7,909 nucleotides of DNA, taken from contig JAICRA010000055.1 of the NCBI GenBank assembly GCA_025937615.1, positions 1 through 7,909 on the forward strand. The letters are read 5' to 3'. How positions within the stretch are numbered: position 1 is the stretch's first letter; each line of letters starts with the position of its first letter. A program made the translations under genes and the position numbers. Origin of the DNA: Thermomicrobiales bacterium (GTDB lineage: Bacteria > Chloroflexota > Chloroflexia > Thermomicrobiales > UBA6265). The notes under the pieces were generated by a model. It worked only from the letters and a program-made list of their open reading frames with translations. It made no database searches and was not told the origin of the DNA. Positions 5,562 to 7,909 of the stretch are shown one piece after another.

Positions 5562-6790
5562 CGAGTGAGGCGGCCAGCGTCGATGAGGACGCGTCCTCGG
5601 CCGAAACGAATCGGCCGGGGGAAGGGCAGTCATACCTGATCGGCGACACGATTTATCTGCGCGGGGCAGAGCTCGGCGACGCCAAATGGGCGACCGCCTG
5701 GCGGCCCAGACCGTTTCCGATCTCCGCCGAAGAAGCGGAAAAGCAGTTGAAAAAAAATGTCCCCGAGGAGGACCAGAAGCGGGCAGCACTGCTGATCGCG
5801 TGCCGTCGCGATGACGCGCGCCCGGTCGGATCAGCGCGCATCAATGACTCGGATCCCACCGCTACGTCGATTTCGCTGTACGCCGACCCCACGTTGGGTG
5901 CCGCGGGAGCGCAGGTCCAGGCTGAGATGCTGGCGCAGCTGGTGCCATGGCTGTCCGGAGAACGCTACCGGCCGGTCGTCGTGCTGGCAACTGATACCGG
6001 ACTGGATCCGGTGCGAGCGGCGGCGGAATCGCTTGGCATGCGGCCGGCGGTCCGGCTGCGAGATGGCGTCTGGTGGGATGGCCGGCGCCACGACATGGTC
6101 TTCTATGAATACCTGAACCCGGTCTGGATCGCCCGTCTGGGCGACCCCGGTCCGGGCATCACCGTTGCCGGGGAGCCTGTGGCCGCCCCAAAGTCGCCGG
6201 CGCCGCGGCAGGATCACAATGCGGCGTTGCCGCTGCCGCCGAACGCGCTCATCGGCAGCCAGCGTCTGGCTCTACGCCCGATGCAGGTCGACGACGCCGA
6301 AACGATCGCGAATCTCATTCGGCGGGAACCCGACGCCAGTTTTGGCCACAGTCGTTTTCCCTACAGCGCGATCCTGATCGCGGACTGGTTCGGCGAGATG
6401 GCCGAGAAGGACCCCGCGCCCGACGTCGAGCTTGCCGTTGTGATGCGCGAAACGGGCGAGTTGATCGGCGAAACCGGTCTGTACAGCATCGACTGGATCG
6501 CTCGCACCGCCGAATCGGGGAGCTGGCTCTACCGTGCCGCCGATCGCGGCAAGGGCTACGGCACCGAGGCGAAGCTCCTGCTTCTCGAATACGCCTTCGA
6601 GCGGCTCGGGCTGAACATGATTTGGGCCTGGGTCAAGGAGCGTAATCCGCGGTCCCAGGCCGCCCTCCGGAAGCAAGGTTATCGCGACGCTGGTCGATTC
6701 ACCTGGAGCGGCTACGGACCCGACGGTTTCGAAAACGCGCGGATGTTCGACCTGCTCGCGACCGAGTGGCGGGCAGCAAGGGATGGGTGA
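5558..6790 (+). CDS. Tandem-GNAT N-acetyltransferase (degenerate first domain, RimJ-like second domain)
   Basis: The 410-aa protein appears to contain two GNAT folds. The N-terminal half (about 25-190) has GNAT-like spacing, but the acetyl-CoA loop is poorly conserved (DPTLGAAGA), so it may be structural or inactive. A Pro/Ala linker (about 205-228) leads to a RimJ/RimL-type domain (about 229-405) beginning SQRLALRPMQVDDAE. Its acetyl-CoA pyrophosphate loop is RGKGYG at 330-335, followed by the helix TEAKLLLLEYAFERLGLNMIWAWV and NPRSQAALRKQGYRDAGR, the usual cofactor-pocket end. It should transfer an acetyl group to an amine, possibly a protein N terminus or small molecule. ATG at 5558 overlaps the isomerase stop by ATGA and has GGAGG at 5543-5547. 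The frame is open back to 5075 but that part is a shadow of the isomerase gene. An A8 run at 5750-5757 lies in codons for LKKN. Confidence 0.85.
   Translation: MTSEAASVDEDASSAETNRPGEGQSYLIGDTIYLRGAELGDAKWATAWRPRPFPISAEEAEKQLKKNVPEEDQKRAALLIACRRDDARPVGSARINDSDPTATSISLYADPTLGAAGAQVQAEMLAQLVPWLSGERYRPVVVLATDTGLDPVRAAAESLGMRPAVRLRDGVWWDGRRHDMVFYEYLNPVWIARLGDPGPGITVAGEPVAAPKSPAPRQDHNAALPLPPNALIGSQRLALRPMQVDDAETIANLIRREPDASFGHSRFPYSAILIADWFGEMAEKDPAPDVELAVVMRETGELIGETGLYSIDWIARTAESGSWLYRAADRGKGYGTEAKLLLLEYAFERLGLNMIWAWVKERNPRSQAALRKQGYRDAGRFTWSGYGPDGFENARMFDLLATEWRAARDG
5750..5757 (+). other. A8 homopolymer in the acetyltransferase gene, possible slippage site
   Basis: Eight consecutive A bases occur within TTG AAA AAA AAT, unusual in such GC-rich coding DNA where AAG would be the preferred Lys codon. 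Polymerase slippage by one base in either direction would hit a stop within roughly 15-20 codons, truncating the protein in the first domain. No programmed function is shown. Confidence 0.35.
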
Positions 6791-6837
6791 CAGGTGATGG
6801 GTGTTAGAAGTCCCCGTCACCCATCACCTGTCACTCA
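6784..6837. terminator. Strong palindrome between convergent genes: bidirectional terminator and repeat copy 2
   Basis: GTGACAGGTGATGGGTG at 6787-6803 is the exact reverse complement of 6818-6834, a 17-bp perfect stem that extends to 20 bp with one G-U pair, enclosing a 14-base loop. The left arm contains the acetyltransferase TGA (6788-6790), and the right end lies six bases from the minus-strand cupredoxin stop. The left side is three heptamers, GGGTGAC, AGGTGAT and GGGTGTT, then AGAAGTCC, matching the layout of the element at 4757-4800. No T run follows on either strand, so termination would be non-canonical. The position between converging genes supports the role. Confidence 0.7.
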
Positions 6838-6843
6838 AGACCC

Positions 6844-7689
6844 TCAACTCACCGTCAACTCCAGCTCCATCCCTTGCGCCCGGTGCGCGCCTTCGCCTAC
6901 CGGGCAGAAGATCGTGTAGACGCCAGGCGCGAGGTCGGCGTTGAGTCTGGCCGAGTCTCCGGGTTGCAAGACATTGGCGAGCGTCTTCCTGATGCCCTCC
7001 CCCTCGAGCACGAAGCTGTGCGGGGCGGCTCCGTTGTTGACGATGTTGAACCGCACCGGACCCGCGGACAGCTCCGTCGGCATCTCGATGGCAAAATTGG
7101 TCAGACTGACGTCGACGAGTTGCGGCGAGGCATCGGTTCCACTCGCCGCGGCAGGAGTAGCCTGACTCGCTGTCGCCTCTTCGGCGACGGCCCCATCTGT
7201 CCCGCCACCCACGACCTGCGCGATCATCACCGAGATGCTGGTCGAACCGTTGGCGGCCGGGACCAGGTAGGCGATCCCCGCGTACCCGGAGTCGTCCAGC
7301 TCCTTCATGCCGACGATCAGCGCGCCATCCGCGTCGGCAGCGCCGCCGATGTCGCCACAGGCAAGATAGGTCTGGATCTGGTCCTTCGAAAGGTGAACCT
7401 TGAGCGCATGGTCCTCCGTCAGCAGCTCATCCAGCGACTGCGGGATGTTGGTGAATGCCGCTTCCGCGATCACCGCGTCGCTGTTGCCGGAGACGGCGCC
7501 GACGGGCACGGTCAATGAGGTGAGCGGCTGCACCACCTCCCCCAACTCGTCACAGTCCCCAATGTGGATGTGCGATGGCCGTGGGGGCGACGCCTCCTGG
7601 GCCCGGCTACCCGCGCCGCCCAGGAACGAACCGCCGACGGCTGCCAGGCACAACGACAGGAAGAAGGTACCGGCGCGGGACGTCTTCAT
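6844..7689 (-). CDS. Secreted two-domain protein: HIHxGxC domain plus C-terminal type I copper cupredoxin
   Basis: The 281-aa precursor has a signal peptide (MKTSRAG, hydrophobic core about 8-26, probable cleavage after SRA at 30 or QEA at 33), so it acts outside the membrane. The first domain (about 38-165) has HIHIGDC at 40-46, DHALKVH at 93-99 and ACGDIGG at 110-116. C46 and C111 could pair, and H40, H42, H94 and H99 could bind metal. I recall similar sequences from Chloroflexota without known function. After an Ala/Thr-rich linker (about 170-190) comes a cupredoxin (191-281) with ligands H224, C262, H269 and M274, consistent with a blue-copper electron carrier. C-x6-H is a longer ligand loop than the common C-x2-H or C-x4-H. 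The start at 7689 has GGGGGAGG six bases upstream. An in-frame extension to 7767 is rejected because it lacks signal-peptide logic and overlaps the upstream cupredoxin. Confidence 0.85.
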   Translation of the reverse strand: MKTSRAGTFFLSLCLAAVGGSFLGGAGSRAQEASPPRPSHIHIGDCDELGEVVQPLTSLTVPVGAVSGNSDAVIAEAAFTNIPQSLDELLTEDHALKVHLSKDQIQTYLACGDIGGAADADGALIVGMKELDDSGYAGIAYLVPAANGSTSISVMIAQVVGGGTDGAVAEEATASQATPAAASGTDASPQLVDVSLTNFAIEMPTELSAGPVRFNIVNNGAAPHSFVLEGEGIRKTLANVLQPGDSARLNADLAPGVYTIFCPVGEGAHRAQGMELELTVS

Positions 7690-7695
7690 CGTCAA

Positions 7696-7703
7696 CCTCC
7701 CCC
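7696..7703 (-). promoter_or_regulatory. Ribosome binding site of the two-domain cupredoxin gene
   Basis: Read on the minus strand, GGGGGAGG is followed by six bases and the ATG at 7689. It fixes the start directly ahead of a clear signal peptide and lies in the 34-nt gap after the upstream cupredoxin stop, consistent with an operon. Confidence 0.7.
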
Positions 7704-7723
7704 ACTCCTCAAGTGTGCGGCTC

Positions 7724-7909
7724 CTACTGCACCACGATCGTTCCCGACATGTTCGGATGAAACTCACAGAAGTACCCGAACTCGCCCGCCTCCGGGAAGA
7801 CCTGGCTGAAGCTGGCCCCGGGCGCGATGGTCCCGGACTGCAGCACGTCGCGATCCTCCCCGGTCGCCGTGTGCGGCACTTGATCCTGATTCGTCCAGGT
7901 GACTGTGTC
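7724..7909 (-). CDS. Amicyanin/plastocyanin-like cupredoxin, C-terminal part (partial)
   Basis: The gene enters from the right edge, is read on the minus strand, and ends at TAG (7726-7724). It gives 61 residues of the C-terminal half of a small blue-copper protein. Visible copper ligands, numbered within the fragment, are H13 (VPHTATG), C48, H51 and M54 in YFCEFHPNMSG. The C-x2-H-x2-M spacing is that of amicyanin rather than plastocyanin (C-x2-H-x4-M). TIAPGASFSQVFPEAGEFGYFC is the usual strand pair leading to the Cys ligand. The N-terminal half and any signal peptide lie beyond the window. The next minus-strand gene starts 34 nt downstream and is also a cupredoxin, so the two probably form a periplasmic or surface copper/electron-transfer operon. 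Confidence 0.88.
   Translation of the reverse strand, partial: DTVTWTNQDQVPHTATGEDRDVLQSGTIAPGASFSQVFPEAGEFGYFCEFHPNMSGTIVVQ

Noticed and set aside
6874..7518. Plus-strand ORF of 214 codons opposite the cupredoxin gene
   Set aside because: It is antisense to the clear copper-ligand motifs, and its product has no recognisable domain.
7690..7767. N-terminal extension of the two-domain cupredoxin
   Set aside because: It would bury the signal peptide and overlap the end of the upstream cupredoxin. The ATG at 7689 has a strong SD.

Overview
The window is GC-rich chromosomal DNA of bacterial type. It holds six recognisable protein genes: four complete on the plus strand, one complete on the minus strand, and one minus-strand gene cut by the right edge. 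The gene mix points to the phylum Chloroflexota, perhaps the Thermomicrobia/Sphaerobacter group: a penicillin-binding protein with an NTF2-like N-terminal domain, a maleate-isomerase-like protein, and a secreted protein joining an 'HIHxGxC' domain to a cupredoxin. This is an inference from recalled family distributions; no rRNA or marker gene confirms it. I see no tRNA, rRNA, CRISPR array, transposase or phage gene.

Layout. Positions 1-152 are a leader region with a strong Shine-Dalgarno (SD) followed by a 35-codon ORF, a 12-bp palindrome and a plausible sigma70-type promoter. Positions 153-2225 encode an ACS-type acyl-CoA synthetase whose acetate-selecting Trp position appears to be Gly. Positions 2226-2441 form an AT-richer and then GC-rich control region. 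Positions 2442-4754 encode a class B, MecA/PBP3-like penicillin-binding protein. After a 57-nt gap come an Asp/Glu-racemase-superfamily (maleate isomerase-like) gene at 4812-5561 and a tandem-GNAT acetyltransferase gene at 5558-6790, which overlap by ATGA and are probably translationally coupled. A strong hairpin at 6784-6837 separates this run from the minus-strand genes. Those are an amicyanin-like cupredoxin (partial, from 7909 down to 7724) followed 34 nt later by a secreted two-domain cupredoxin protein (7689-6844).

How the genes fit together. The right end looks like a small envelope copper-protein operon. The penicillin-binding protein builds cell wall. The isomerase/GNAT pair looks like small-molecule metabolism of unknown substrate. 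The acyl-CoA synthetase is probably a separate unit with its own promoter. I see no multi-gene defence or mobile system.

The most noteworthy non-coding signal is a pair of related palindromic elements, each built of three 7-nt units of the type RGGTGWY plus AGRAGTCC and a complementary arm. They lie on both sides of the isomerase/GNAT pair. A second structure is a dense G-tract region inside the synthetase gene, where a perfect 10-bp hairpin competes with a possible G-quadruplex.
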